Shown here piece after piece: positions 1 through 5,527 of a DNA stretch of 11,388 nt; within the stretch, counting starts at the first letter, position 1; each line of letters begins with the position of its first letter. The DNA lies in the NCBI GenBank assembly GCA_020354105.1, contig CP070642.1, positions 699,976 through 711,363 on the forward strand, given 5' to 3'. The notes beneath the pieces are model-generated. The model was not told the origin of the DNA, did not search any database, and was given only the letters and a program-made list of their open reading frames with translations. The stretch comes from Chloroflexota bacterium. GTDB lineage: Bacteria; Chloroflexota; Dehalococcoidia; GIF9; UBA5629. Made by a program: the position numbers and the translations under genes.

Positions 1-587
1 AGGGATTTAGCCACTTGCTCCGGCCTGCCGGTGCCTTTTTCATAGCAGCGTAATCTCATTCCTAGAACGCACAAAGAATCGCGGCAATCGATGAGCCATA
101 GGTCGTCTATAAGGGCACGCAAGTCGTAGTAGCGGGCTCCCGTATCTCTGAGATGATGCCAGGGTAGTTCCTTGGCTGAAAGTAAAGATTGTAAAGCTAG
201 TTCGACTTCCTGCGACTCCCTTTCTGTCTCTATCTCAACCCTGTACTCGACAAATCTGACCTGGGATTGAAGTGACGCGGTCTTTGGCCCTACGGGCCAG
301 ACCTCTAGCAACTCAATGCCATGAGGCACCTGTTCCCCTATTTGAGCCATAAAGGTTTGAGGAGGTAGCCATCGAGACAGGACCACATCCATTAACTCAG
401 CTTGACTGGTGATACCTACTGATAAAGGAGCTGCCAGGGCAATCTGGGGGTGAGGAGTAAAACCTTCTGAATAAGCTAAGGGGAGTCCAGCCCGACGTAG
501 AGCCCTCTCCCAAAGACGCATTAAATCTAAGTGCGAAAGGAACTTGAGCTCTTCACCACGACTGAACTTAAGACGCAGGCGCTGCAT
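1..587 (-). CDS. DUF2344 / TIGR03936-type radical-SAM-associated protein (partial, C-terminus off the left edge)
   Basis: The minus strand is open from an ATG at 587 to the window edge (195 codons, no stop). The N-terminus (MQRLRLKFSRGEEL, then FLSHLDLMRLWERALRRAGL and SEGFTPHPQIALAAPLSVGI) is the signature of the DUF2344/TIGR03936 family. These proteins usually sit beside, or are fused to, a B12-binding-type radical SAM protein; their function is not established, and a role in RNA modification is only guessed from gene neighbourhoods. The ATG lies inside the end of the upstream CNNM gene (20-bp overlap) with an AAGGAAAAGG ribosome site just before it, so the two are probably co-transcribed and translationally coupled. 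Family members are around 200-230 residues, so only a short tail should be missing. The family call is firm, the role unknown. Confidence 0.85.
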   Translation of the reverse strand, partial: MQRLRLKFSRGEELKFLSHLDLMRLWERALRRAGLPLAYSEGFTPHPQIALAAPLSVGITSQAELMDVVLSRWLPPQTFMAQIGEQVPHGIELLEVWPVGPKTASLQSQVRFVEYRVEIETERESQEVELALQSLLSAKELPWHHLRDTGARYYDLRALIDDLWLIDCRDSLCVLGMRLRCYEKGTGRPEQVAKS

Positions 588-1845
588 CCTTTTCCTTGGT
601 TACCAGAATCCTCTCTAGCTTTCGCACGCGCATTTCAAGTATAGTCATTTTCAGGTCTTTATATCTTAAGTGCTCGCCCTGTTTTGGAATGCGCCCCAGG
701 TGGCTCAGGATGAAACCAGCTACAGTCTCGTAGTCACCGTCAGGCAGCCCTAAATCTAATTCTTCGTTGGCTTCCTCTACTCTGAGGCCAGCATCGACCT
801 CAAATGTATTGGCATCAATGGTTACGAAGTCTTCTTCCTTGCCAGCCAGTTCGTCGCCGATAACACCCATTATCTCCGCAGTCAAGTGTTCCAGGGCTGC
901 TATGCCAGCCACACCGCCGAATTCGTCAACAACGGCTACCATGTGGTAATTGTTGTCCCGCATCTCGACCAGAAGCTCGCCCAGACGCTTGGTCTCAGGC
1001 ACGAAGTGAACCGGTCGTACCAGTTCATCAATAGGGCTATCCGCCTTCAGCGAATTTTTAGCCTGTGCCATGAGCACGTCTTTAATCGACAAAACGCCGA
1101 TTACATTATCGGTAGTCCCTTTATAGACGGGGAAACGAGAGAAAGGCAATTGGCTATAGATATCAAGAAAGGCAGCCAAGCTTGTCCCCTGCTTCAGCCA
1201 GGTAACCTCTGTTCGTGGCTGCATTACCTCACTAACTGGCCTGTCAGCGAATTCAAAGGCATTATGTAGCATCTCGGCTTCCTCTTCTTCCCAAACCCCC
1301 TCTGCCTCACCGACAGTAATAGCGGTGCGGAATTCCTCCTCGCTAATCGTCGGCTTTACCTCAGCCCCATCTTTGGTCACCTTGGTAAACCTTATGCCGA
1401 TATTATTCAGGACATATACGAAGGGATAAAAAATAATCGAGATGAATTCGATTGGCCTGGCATAGAGCAATGCCATCCTCTCTCCATAGCGGGAAGCCAA
1501 GCTTTTGGGAATAAATTCGACAATGACTAATGTTATTATTGTAATGACGATCGTGGCTATGGCTGCTCCCAGGTTTTCACCCCATAGCAATACAGCCATC
1601 ACCGTTCCCAGAGTAGCCATAGCCGTCTCAAAGAAATTGATGCCCAGGAGGACAGTAGCCAGGAATTTCTCTGGCCGCTCTAAGATTTTAGCTACGACCT
1701 TAGCATTGTGATGGTTGGTATGAATCAGATGTTTGAGCCGGAGCCTCTGCATGCCGATAAAAGCCGTCTCAGCGCTGCAGAAGAATGCTGCCGCTATCAG
1801 GGATATAAGAAATAATATTAAAAATAAACTATTAATGCTTTCCAT
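568..1845 (-). CDS. CNNM/CBS-domain membrane protein (HlyC/CorC family, probable divalent cation transporter)
   Basis: This is a full-length (425 aa) member of the hemolysin C/CorC/CNNM family. In order it shows an N-terminal CNNM membrane domain (about residues 5-165), with the conserved CSAETAF after the first helix and VEFIPKSLA near the last; a linker ISEEEFR...GEAEGVWEEEEAEMLHNAFEF; a CBS pair (about 200-325) that begins at VSEVMQPRTEV and ends near VDEFGGVAGI; and a C-terminal CorC_HlyC domain (about 345-415). Characterised relatives (bacterial CorC, MpfA) export Mg2+ or give Mg2+ resistance, and the CBS pair senses ATP/Mg; actual haemolysis is not implied. I chose ATG at 1845; a TTG at 1851 two codons upstream is also possible. 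Neither has a strong ribosome site. The gene has its own promoter at 1886-1914 and overlaps the DUF2344 gene downstream. Confidence 0.9.
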   Translation of the reverse strand: MESINSLFLILFLISLIAAAFFCSAETAFIGMQRLRLKHLIHTNHHNAKVVAKILERPEKFLATVLLGINFFETAMATLGTVMAVLLWGENLGAAIATIVITIITLVIVEFIPKSLASRYGERMALLYARPIEFISIIFYPFVYVLNNIGIRFTKVTKDGAEVKPTISEEEFRTAITVGEAEGVWEEEEAEMLHNAFEFADRPVSEVMQPRTEVTWLKQGTSLAAFLDIYSQLPFSRFPVYKGTTDNVIGVLSIKDVLMAQAKNSLKADSPIDELVRPVHFVPETKRLGELLVEMRDNNYHMVAVVDEFGGVAGIAALEHLTAEIMGVIGDELAGKEEDFVTIDANTFEVDAGLRVEEANEELDLGLPDGDYETVAGFILSHLGRIPKQGEHLRYKDLKMTILEMRVRKLERILVTKEKDAAPAS

Positions 1846-1885
1846 AAGCAACCCAGTCGATTATTCGACCAGGTAATTCAATATC

Positions 1886-1914
1886 ATCATAGCATCGAGC
1901 CTCCATAGTGTCAA
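1886..1914 (-). promoter_or_regulatory. Sigma-70-type promoter for the CNNM gene
   Basis: Read on the minus strand there is a perfect -35 TTGACA (1914-1909), a 17-bp spacer and a -10 TATGAT (1891-1886, 5 of 6 matches). Transcription would begin near 1879, leaving a leader of about 35 nt before the ATG at 1845. The small inverted repeat GTCGA/TCGAC (with a 4-nt loop) lies in that leader near 1857-1870. Confidence 0.65.
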
Positions 1915-1937
1915 AGAATTGATAGCCTTTGCCTATT

Positions 1938-1966
1938 TTGCATTTCCATATCTTAAGCAGTATTAT
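1938..1966 (+). promoter_or_regulatory. Candidate promoter for the 90-aa gene, implying a near-leaderless mRNA
   Basis: A -10 TATTAT at 1961-1966 (5 of 6) lies 17 bp after a poor -35 TTGCAT (1938-1943). The expected start of transcription is around 1973, only a few bases before the ATG at 1978. The weak -35 keeps confidence low. Confidence 0.35.
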
Positions 1967-1977
1967 CAATCCTGGAG

Positions 1978-2250
1978 ATGGTTCAAATAGAGCTTATCCC
2001 TGACCTCTGTCACTGCATAGAAACCGTAGCCAGAAAAGAGTATGAGAAGCTAGCCAGGAGCTATTTGCAGGCTGGCAAAGGCGATAGCGATTTTGAAGAC
2101 AAGGTAGAGCTTCTTCGGGACTTTCTGGAGTCAGCCGATTTCAGGAAATTACGTAAGCAGAGTGAGGAATATCTACTAAAAGGGCAGAACATCAAGTTCA
2201 TTTTATACCGTGAGCGTGGCAAGGCTAAGCACAAGATGGTTCGAAGTTGA
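1978..2250 (+). CDS. Small charged helical protein of unknown function (90 aa)
   Basis: I do not recognise the family. The product is strongly charged and predicted by eye to be mostly helical: an N-terminal segment with two cysteines (C11, C13 in the CHC motif), a helix rich in E/K (EYEKLARSYL), an acidic linker GKGDSDFEDK, then a second long amphipathic stretch (VELLRDFLESADFRKLRKQSEEYLLKG) and a basic end (RERGKAKHKMVRS). There is no signal peptide or membrane segment. The ATG at 1978 is the only conventional start after an in-frame stop at 1954; the SD-like TGGAG (1973-1977) abuts the ATG and is too close to act normally, which fits a leaderless message. It ends 1 bp from the convergent 60-aa gene. 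It is probably a real gene, judged on amino-acid composition and its place in an otherwise empty stretch. Confidence 0.6.
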   Translation: MVQIELIPDLCHCIETVARKEYEKLARSYLQAGKGDSDFEDKVELLRDFLESADFRKLRKQSEEYLLKGQNIKFILYRERGKAKHKMVRS

Positions 2251-2251
2251 C

Positions 2252-2434
2252 TTATGAGCCCCGTTTCTCGTAGTCGGGGCACCAGATGGCATTAGGCCGT
2301 TCCGGACGGTGGCAAGCACTCCGCCAGTTCCACTTGCAGCTATCGCAGAGTAAGATGTTCATACCCAGCATCTTCTTGATGCGGATTTTAGTTCTGTACA
2401 ACCAGCTTGGCCCTAGTTTCTTGCTTTTAGGCAT
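2252..2434 (-). CDS. Small four-cysteine (zinc-ribbon-like) protein, 60 aa
   Basis: This is a short basic protein whose second half holds C30-x2-C33, C41-H42 and C52 in the context CDSCKWNWRSACHRPERPNA and then CPDYEKRG. Four cysteines with prolines and an RPN turn between them look like a small metal-binding knuckle, and this composition is very unlikely from a random shadow frame. The start is well supported: GAGG lies five bases before the ATG. The first 20 residues are basic (MPKSKKLGPSWLYRTKIRIK), which would suit binding to nucleic acid or ribosomes, but that is a guess. It converges with the 90-aa gene, the two stop codons being 1 bp apart. A weak promoter (TTGACG, 18 bp, TAGACT) is at 2465-2494. 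No function can be assigned. Confidence 0.65.
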   Translation of the reverse strand: MPKSKKLGPSWLYRTKIRIKKMLGMNILLCDSCKWNWRSACHRPERPNAIWCPDYEKRGS

Positions 2435-2464
2435 TCAAACCTCACTGCCTTAAGAACAATAGAA

Positions 2465-2494
2465 AGTCTACCTAATTCGGCTAGCGTGCGTCAA
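2465..2494 (-). promoter_or_regulatory. Weak candidate promoter for the four-cysteine protein
   Basis: On the minus strand TTGACG (2494-2489) is followed after 18 bp by TAGACT (2470-2465, 4 of 6). The expected leader is about 25 nt and ends in a good GAGG ribosome site before the ATG at 2434. Confidence 0.3.
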
Positions 2495-2498
2495 TTCA

Positions 2499-2551
2499 TA
2501 TAATCAGCAGAAATGAGATATATTGACATTGATATCCTGCTTAGTTAAGCT
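2499..2551 (+). promoter_or_regulatory. Candidate promoter elements upstream of the propeller lipoprotein
   Basis: Two imperfect options exist. A perfect -10 TATAAT at 2499-2504 lacks a good -35. A perfect -35 TTGACA at 2523-2528 is followed 17 bp later only by TAAGCT. The sequence following this second -35 resembles that following the fur -35 (see findings). Which one is used cannot be told from sequence alone; a weak -10 behind a perfect -35 would suit an activated promoter. Confidence 0.3.
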
Positions 2552-2553
2552 GT

Positions 2554-2593
2554 TTGTATCATTTGTGACATAGACTCATCGCAAATGATGTAA
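2554..2593 (+). promoter_or_regulatory. Inverted repeat just upstream of the lipoprotein ribosome site
   Basis: ATCATTTG (2558-2565) and CAAATGAT (2582-2589) are perfect inverted copies. As RNA the stem extends outward to 12 pairs (2554-2565 with 2582-2593) if two G-U pairs are allowed, around a 16-nt loop. It ends only 2 nt before the ribosome site GGAGGTGGAG at 2596-2605. It could be a DNA operator with two half-sites or an RNA hairpin affecting translation; it has no T-run and is not a terminator. The half-site shares the bases CAAATGAT with the Fur-type palindrome at 4701-4717. Confidence 0.45.
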
Positions 2594-2609
2594 TCTGGAG
2601 GTGGAGAAT

Positions 2610-3773
2610 ATGAGGCACAGGTTCACGCATTATATCTTTATTTTTGTTGGGATTGTTCTTGCGATTTCCTTGGTGGCTTGTCGGGGAGAACAAGAGCCTC
2701 AAGGACCGGTTCCCGCTGTACAGTGGTCACAGACCTTCGGCGAAAATGGTGACGAGGGTCATTCAGTTCAACAGACCACAGACGGCGGTTACATAGTGTG
2801 CGGAATTACAGATACGCACGAGGCCAGTTACGAAGATATCTGGCTGATAAAGACAGACGCCGAAGGTAACAAGGTCTGGGACAAGACATTCGGTGGCGAT
2901 GGCTTCGATGGTGGGAATGTAGTTCAGCAGACCACTGATGGCGGCTACATAATATGTGGATATACAAGCTCCTACGGATCGGGTGGCAGAGATATGTGGC
3001 TGATAAAGACAGACGCCGAAGGTAACAAAACCTGGGACAAAACGTTTGGACAACGCTATCGGACTGAGGTGGCCAATGTCGTCCAGCAGACCACAGACGG
3101 TGGTTACATATTATGTGGAAATATCGAGTCTTATGGATCTGATAAAAAAGACATCTGGCTAATAAAGACCGATGGAGACGGTAACAAGGTCTGGGACAAA
3201 ACATTTGGGGGCGTAGAAAATGACGAGGGACGCTCAGTCCAGCAAACCGAAGACGGCGGCTATATAGTATGTGGAGTGACAGGTGAATCCTTTAGCGCTT
3301 TGCTGATAAAGACGGATGCCAACGGGGGCAAGCTCTGGGATAAGATTTTTGAGCAGGGGGTTGGTAATGCAGTACAACAAACTGCAGATGGCGGCTATGT
3401 AATATGCGGAAATACTAGTTTTCCACTAGTGTACATAAAGATATGGCTGATAAAGACAGATGCCAATGGAAATAAAATCTGGAATCGGGAGTTCGGTGGG
3501 AGAATCACTGTTAGCGGTGCAGTCCAACAGACTAAAGACGGCGGCTACATAGTATGCGGATGTGAATACTCATCTGGCTCAAGAATCTGGCTGATAAAGA
3601 CAGATGCCAACGGGGATAAGCTCTGGGACGGTAAGTATGGAGTTAAAAGGTGGAGTTCCGGCGGGTCAATCCAGCAGACCACAGACAGTGGCTTCATCGT
3701 GTGCGGACAAACGACATCTCAAAGGGCAGGCGGGGAGAGCATTTTGCTGCTGAAAATCGCCCCGGAGCAGTAA
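2610..3773 (+). CDS. Secreted lipoprotein with seven ~50-aa repeats, probable seven-bladed beta-propeller
   Basis: The product (387 aa) begins with a basic n-region and a hydrophobic core that ends in the lipobox LVAC, so C24 should be lipidated and the protein anchored outside the membrane. The rest is seven repeats (about 39-382) of the pattern TFGG...VQQTxDGGYIVCG...DIWLIKTDxxGNKxWDK. The QQT motifs fall at residues 54, 106, 159, 211, 256, 306 and 355. Each repeat has a Cys in the GGYIxCG strand (C64, 116, 169, 221, 266, 316, 365). The final repeat stops at the LLLK strand, while the missing W-x-x-TFG strand is supplied by the N-terminus, the usual closure of a propeller. Function is unknown: an extracellular binding or scaffold protein is likely, with no catalytic motif seen. 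I chose ATG 2610, with GGAGGTGGAG before it, over GTG 2601, which lies inside that ribosome site. It converges on the membrane protein at 3812-4552. Confidence 0.85.
   Translation: MRHRFTHYIFIFVGIVLAISLVACRGEQEPQGPVPAVQWSQTFGENGDEGHSVQQTTDGGYIVCGITDTHEASYEDIWLIKTDAEGNKVWDKTFGGDGFDGGNVVQQTTDGGYIICGYTSSYGSGGRDMWLIKTDAEGNKTWDKTFGQRYRTEVANVVQQTTDGGYILCGNIESYGSDKKDIWLIKTDGDGNKVWDKTFGGVENDEGRSVQQTEDGGYIVCGVTGESFSALLIKTDANGGKLWDKIFEQGVGNAVQQTADGGYVICGNTSFPLVYIKIWLIKTDANGNKIWNREFGGRITVSGAVQQTKDGGYIVCGCEYSSGSRIWLIKTDANGDKLWDGKYGVKRWSSGGSIQQTTDSGFIVCGQTTSQRAGGESILLLKIAPEQ
2733..3755 (+). repeat. Seven in-frame tandem repeats (~135-159 bp each) inside the lipoprotein
   Basis: Repeat periods are 52, 53, 52, 45, 50 and 49 codons. 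Copies 1 and 2 are also alike at DNA level: a 32-bp stretch at 2841-2872 (encoding WLIKTDAEGN) recurs exactly at 2997-3028, 156 bp later. Later copies differ more at silent sites, so the first two look like the most recent duplication or a conversion event. Confidence 0.85.
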
Positions 3774-3811
3774 GCGTCAGTTGTTTATAAAGAGCCGAAT
3801 GTTTATCGGTG

Positions 3812-4552
3812 CTATGTAACTACCGGTGAGGGCTGCTCCTGGAAGGGGTGCGTTCTGGCCACCAGTGAGAAGAGATACGGATACTTGGATTTCAGGTGTT
3901 CTACGTAAGATAACCACTCGACTATTAGCTGGCTGTATACCCGTTGGATATCGCCAGCGATGTGCTTGATATCAGCATTTGGCATGTCAGTCAGCGATTT
4001 CCGCGCCTCCAGCTCCTCGGTGAGGTGAAAGGTCGCCCAGAGCAAATCCGTAAAGATCTCATGCTCCAGGAGATTAGGGTTTTCCAGCAGCGCCAGTAGG
4101 AATTGCCGCTTCTGAACCAAGAATTTTTTTAGCCCATTGAGGTCTATACTGCCACAGTAAGGCTCAACGCCGATGGTTTTAGCGAACTCCATCGCTTTCT
4201 TGAAATCTGCGCGGGTCCACTTCTGCTTGACGTCAAGGTTTTGGCTGATATCATTGCCTTTCTCAAAGCAACCGAGAAGCCTTTGAAGCAGCTCATTTCC
4301 TACCTCGCTGAAAAAAGCTCCCACTACCATATTGAGCTTTTGCATCACGGCTTGCTTCTCTCGGCGTGCCAGCACGCGCTCAATTACAATAACCACCAGG
4401 AAGACTTCAAGTGGCAGGAAAGCCAGGTCGCCAACCATGTAAATGAAGATATGGTGAACATCGTGAAATATGGCATAGTGGATGAAATATAAGAGCGCAG
4501 AGAGCACAATAAAGCCACAAGCCAGAATAATAAATGTCAGGTAACGTTTCAT
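3812..4552 (-). CDS. Conserved two-TM membrane protein of unknown function
   Basis: The product is 246 aa. Two membrane helices (about 4-28 and 35-59) are joined by a tight, histidine-rich turn FHDVHH (H30, H33, H34, plus H25 in helix 1). They are followed by a charged linker (ERVLARREKQ) and a soluble, mostly helical domain of about 180 residues that ends in HLKSKYPYLFSLVARTHPF. I believe this matches a family of uncharacterised proteins found in anaerobic bacteria and archaea, recognised by the HHIFIYMVGDLAFLPLEV segment and the YPYLFSL end; no function is known to me. The start has a good ribosome site (GGAGG six bases before the ATG). A weak promoter (TTTAAT, 17 bp, TCTAAT on the minus strand, 4621-4593) precedes it. 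It is divergent from the fur-feoAB operon, sharing a 230-bp intergenic region, so a link with iron is possible but unproven. Confidence 0.75.
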   Translation of the reverse strand: MKRYLTFIILACGFIVLSALLYFIHYAIFHDVHHIFIYMVGDLAFLPLEVFLVVIVIERVLARREKQAVMQKLNMVVGAFFSEVGNELLQRLLGCFEKGNDISQNLDVKQKWTRADFKKAMEFAKTIGVEPYCGSIDLNGLKKFLVQKRQFLLALLENPNLLEHEIFTDLLWATFHLTEELEARKSLTDMPNADIKHIAGDIQRVYSQLIVEWLSYVEHLKSKYPYLFSLVARTHPFQEQPSPVVT

Positions 4553-4667
4553 TGCCTTCCTCCAAATCAGTAATTGTCAGCCGGCTTTCCATATTAGATG
4601 ATACCATAATTGCCAATTAAAGCGGGAGAGTTACTGAAACATCCTGCCTTGTAAATCATATAATTGT

Positions 4668-4697
4668 TTGACATAAACATCCGGCTTGATGTAAAAT
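4668..4697 (+). promoter_or_regulatory. Promoter of the fur-feoA-feoB operon
   Basis: Perfect -35 TTGACA (4668-4673), 18-bp spacer, -10 TAAAAT (4692-4697, 5 of 6). Transcription should start near 4704, inside the Fur-type palindrome. The -10 is itself within a second symmetry, ATGTAA-aa-TTACAT (4689-4702). The leader to fur is about 80 nt. Confidence 0.7.
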
Positions 4698-4700
4698 TAC

Positions 4701-4717
4701 ATGCAAATGATTTGCAT
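4701..4717 (+). promoter_or_regulatory. Fur-type operator: perfect 8-1-8 palindrome ATGCAAATGATTTGCAT
   Basis: The inner 15 bases TGCAAAT-G-ATTTGCA have the 7-1-7 layout of Fur-family boxes (Bacillus subtilis Fur TGATAATNATTATCA; 5 of 7 half-site bases match). The site covers the expected start of transcription, so a bound repressor would block RNA polymerase. A further half-site ATTTGCA lies at 4748-4754. Its place before fur-feoAB makes autoregulation by the encoded Fur the simplest reading; a Zur- or PerR-like repressor is not excluded by sequence. Confidence 0.7.
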
Positions 4718-4782
4718 TAGCAACAATGGCGAATGGCGTAAGAGGAAATTTGCAAAATTACTGAAAAAGCTGGTGCTGAGAA

Positions 4783-5226
4783 ATGGCCAAAGTTGTTGAG
4801 CGTAAAGCCGGGGCTCGACAGGTACTGAGTAGTTCGAGTCAGCGGGTAACAGCTCAGCGTGCTCTGCTCCTTGAGTTGCTCCGTCAGAGCGGCGGACATC
4901 TGGATGCAGAAGAGCTATATATGCGGGCGCGAAAGAAAAATTCTCGGATCAGTCTGTCCACGGTATATCGAAACTTGCAGCTTTTCAAGAAGCTGGGGCT
5001 GATAGAGGAGCATCATTTTGACGAGGAGCACCATCACTATGAGGTGAAATCAGGTGCTGAACATCAGCATCTTTTGTGTATTAGTTGCGGCAAGGTCGTC
5101 GAATTTGCCTGTCCCTTGAGCCGGGAGTTTAGAAATAATATAGGTAAGCAATATGATTTCGATATCAACGATGTGGAAGTGCGGATGACAGGTTTGTGCT
5201 CAAGCTGCCGTACCAGTGATAAATAG
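4783..5226 (+). CDS. fur: Fur-family metal-dependent transcriptional repressor
   Basis: At 147 aa the product has the normal Fur-family length. The N-terminal winged helix is at about residues 18-75 (QRVTAQRALLLELL, then HLDAEELYMRARK and the recognition helix ISLSTVYRNLQLF). The metal-binding and dimer domain follows: H77, H78 and E81 with HHH 83-85 and E87, then EHQH (H94, H96), and two CxxC pairs (C99/C102 and C139/C142) that would hold the structural zinc. With Fe2+ bound it should repress its target promoters. The palindrome in its own promoter and the feoAB genes directly downstream point to iron (Fur) rather than zinc (Zur) or peroxide (PerR) sensing; the sequence of the sensor site alone does not separate these. 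The ATG at 4783 has only a weak ribosome site (GGTGCTGAG). Confidence 0.9.
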   Translation: MAKVVERKAGARQVLSSSSQRVTAQRALLLELLRQSGGHLDAEELYMRARKKNSRISLSTVYRNLQLFKKLGLIEEHHFDEEHHHYEVKSGAEHQHLLCISCGKVVEFACPLSREFRNNIGKQYDFDINDVEVRMTGLCSSCRTSDK

Positions 5227-5257
5227 GACAATGCCAGATAGGAGTTAATAAACGTTT

Positions 5258-5509
5258 ATGTCTCAGAATATACAGATGACCTTAGGCCAGATGGAGGCAG
5301 GGCAGGTGGGCACGGTAATTCAAATTCTAGGTGGTCGAGGCTTGAATCAGCGCCTTGAGGCTCTGGGTATCAGGCCAGGGAAAAAGGTAACTAAAATAAG
5401 CTCCATGCTTTTCCGTGGCCCGGTTACCCTCAGGGCGGACCATACCCAGGTGGCTATTGGCTTCGGCATGGCCAATAAAATCTTGGTTGAAATCAATAAA
5501 TCCGCTTAA
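5258..5509 (+). CDS. feoA: FeoA, small SH3-like partner of the ferrous iron transporter
   Basis: An 83-aa single-domain FeoA: MTLGQMEAGQVGTVIQILGG, then the family's RLEALGIRPGKKV turn, and RGPVTLRADHTQVAIGFGMANKILVE at the end. It is cytoplasmic and thought to modulate FeoB. It lies 31 bp after fur and 18 bp before feoB, in one operon. The GGAG at 5241-5244 is 13 nt from the ATG, longer than usual; an in-frame TAA at 5249 rules out a start further upstream, so translation may be partly coupled to fur or simply weak. Confidence 0.93.
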   Translation: MSQNIQMTLGQMEAGQVGTVIQILGGRGLNQRLEALGIRPGKKVTKISSMLFRGPVTLRADHTQVAIGFGMANKILVEINKSA

Positions 5510-5527
5510 AGCTCACCGCAAGTAGCA

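Noticed and set aside
886..1269. 127-codon plus-strand open frame opposite the CNNM gene
   Set aside because: It is the complement of a well-supported membrane/CBS protein, with no ribosome site and no recognisable domain.
2258..2280. GCCCCG / CGGGGC hairpin (6 bp, 11-nt loop) between the two convergent small genes, as a terminator
   Set aside because: It lies within the coding end of the four-cysteine gene and has no T-run on either side; the stem is short with a long loop.
2763..3204. Minus-strand open frames of 96 and 132 codons opposite the lipoprotein
   Set aside because: They come from the reverse complement of the internal repeats; their own repeats mirror those of the real gene.
2733..3755. 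The regular repeats as a CRISPR or other non-coding array
   Set aside because: The repeats are in frame, of 135-159 bp, and encode a consistent protein motif; there are no identical short repeats with unique spacers.
5231..5248. Five-codon frame ATG CCA GAT AGG AGT TAA between fur and feoA
   Set aside because: Too short to separate from chance, and it has no ribosome site of its own.
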